Of a stretch of DNA of 7,057 nt, positions 6,804-7,057 are shown piece by piece. Below the pieces are notes generated by a model. The model worked only from the letters and a program-made list of their open reading frames with translations. It searched no databases and was not told the DNA's origin. Position numbers and translations under genes: made by a program. How positions within the stretch are numbered: position 1 is the first letter of the stretch; each line of letters begins with the position of its first letter. The DNA comes from Calditrichota bacterium (GTDB lineage Bacteria; Zixibacteria; MSB-5A5; GN15; FEB-12). The stretch covers positions 1 to 7,057 of the forward strand of contig DAOWIC010000009.1 in the NCBI GenBank assembly GCA_030641085.1, written 5' to 3'.

Positions 6804-6845
6804 CCAACCGCACCGGTCATATATTCGATTTTTCCATGCGGTCGG
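6804..6845. repeat. Inverted repeat between the two divergent promoters
   Basis: CCAACCGCA (6804-6812) and TGCGGTCGG (6837-6845) match at 8 of 9 positions as an inverted repeat across a 24-nt AT-rich spacer. The repeat lies upstream of both the leftward -35 (6790-6795) and the rightward -35 (6883-6888). A shared regulator binding two half-sites is a reasonable guess. A chance match cannot be excluded. Confidence 0.4.
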
Positions 6846-6882
6846 CTGGCCATAAACCCTTTTTGTAGTCTTGTTTTCATTG

Positions 6883-6911
6883 TTGCCAGCCGCGCCCGGC
6901 CTGTCTATATT
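6883..6911 (+). promoter_or_regulatory. Sigma70-type promoter of the divergent KorC-like gene
   Basis: TTGCCA (6883-6888, 5 of 6) and TATATT (6906-6911, 5 of 6) are separated by 17 nt on the plus strand. The predicted start near 6918 leaves a leader of about 50 nt before the gamma-subunit coding sequence at 6969. Confidence 0.6.
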
Positions 6912-6968
6912 GGCATTGGAGGGACGTCGATACCCGGCGGCCCTGCCGATAATCGGAAGGGGAGCGCA

Positions 6969-7057
6969 ATCAAATATAGTATCAGACTCAGCGGCGCCGG
7001 CGGACACGGTTTGATACAGGCGGCCAGGATTTTGGCCGAAGCCGCAGCCATCTACGA
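6969..7057 (+). CDS. Second 2-oxoacid:ferredoxin oxidoreductase gamma subunit (KorC-like), N-terminal fragment, ATC at expected start
   Basis: From 6969 the plus strand translates without interruption to the right edge (29 full codons). It reads K-Y-S-I-R-L-S-G-A-G-G-H-G-L-I after the first codon and ends I-L-A-E-A-A-A-I-Y. This matches the N-terminal glycine-rich strand-loop-helix of KorC-type gamma subunits (usually R-L-S-G-x-G-G-Q-G-L-I-L-A). It is paralogous to the gene at 3662-4225, which begins R-I-T-G-F-G-G-Q-G. The codon where homologues have Met is ATC, not ATG. AAGGGGAG lies 4 nt upstream, and no ATG, GTG or TTG occurs in frame between the predicted transcription start and 6969. Either AUC initiation or a sequence error is possible. 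It probably heads a second oxidoreductase operon beyond the window. Confidence 0.72.
   Translation, partial: MKYSIRLSGAGGHGLIQAARILAEAAAIY

Noticed and set aside
6674..7007. Minus-strand small ORFs of 68 and 79 codons in the divergent region
   Set aside because: They lack ribosome binding sites, span the predicted promoters and the plus-strand gamma-subunit start, and show no recognisable motif.

Overview
The window carries one long, tightly packed operon on the minus strand. It reads from about 6760 leftward and runs off the left edge. A divergent gene on the plus strand starts near 6969 and runs off the right edge. All genes belong to anaerobic ferredoxin-linked metabolism: iron-sulphur proteins, a thiamine-pyrophosphate 2-oxoacid oxidoreductase and a heterodisulfide-reductase-type flavoprotein. 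Strong AGGAGG-type ribosome binding sites, sigma70-like promoters and a bacterial-type SECIS hairpin point to a strictly anaerobic, selenocysteine-using bacterium of moderately high GC. Desulfobacterota-like or Zixibacteria-like lineages would fit, but the sequence alone does not settle the taxon.

Layout in transcription order on the minus strand: promoter (6767-6795); leader of about 230 nt (6529-6760); korD-like 2x[4Fe-4S] ferredoxin (6247-6528); korA-like alpha subunit (5093-6250, TTG start); korB-like TPP subunit (4212-5096); korC-like gamma subunit (3662-4225); a 1021-residue double HdrA (552-3617) read through an in-frame TGA; an mvhD-like [2Fe-2S] protein (80-547); and the first 24 codons of an hdrC-like ferredoxin protein (1-73). 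Stop/start overlaps of 4, 4 and 14 bp, and gaps of 4, 6 and 44 bp, support one transcription unit. To the right, 6529-6968 is a divergent regulatory region with two facing-away promoters and inverted repeats. From 6969 a second korC-type gamma subunit begins on the plus strand.

The main observation is that the HdrA gene looks broken into 61-codon and 954-codon pieces but is in one frame, interrupted only by TGA at 3432-3434. That TGA sits exactly at the second cysteine of the HdrA motif D-C-x-x-C. A perfect 7-bp hairpin with a GGUC loop follows 20 nt downstream (loop 27 nt downstream), as expected for a bacterial SECIS element. The protein is therefore predicted to be a selenocysteine-containing tandem HdrA.

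Inferred joint function: the Kor enzyme oxidises a 2-oxoacid, possibly 2-oxoglutarate, to its acyl-CoA (or runs in reverse) with ferredoxin. The HdrA-MvhD-HdrC module would exchange those low-potential electrons with other carriers by flavin-based electron bifurcation or confurcation. No hydrogenase, formate dehydrogenase or selenocysteine-insertion gene lies in the window, so the final partners are unknown.
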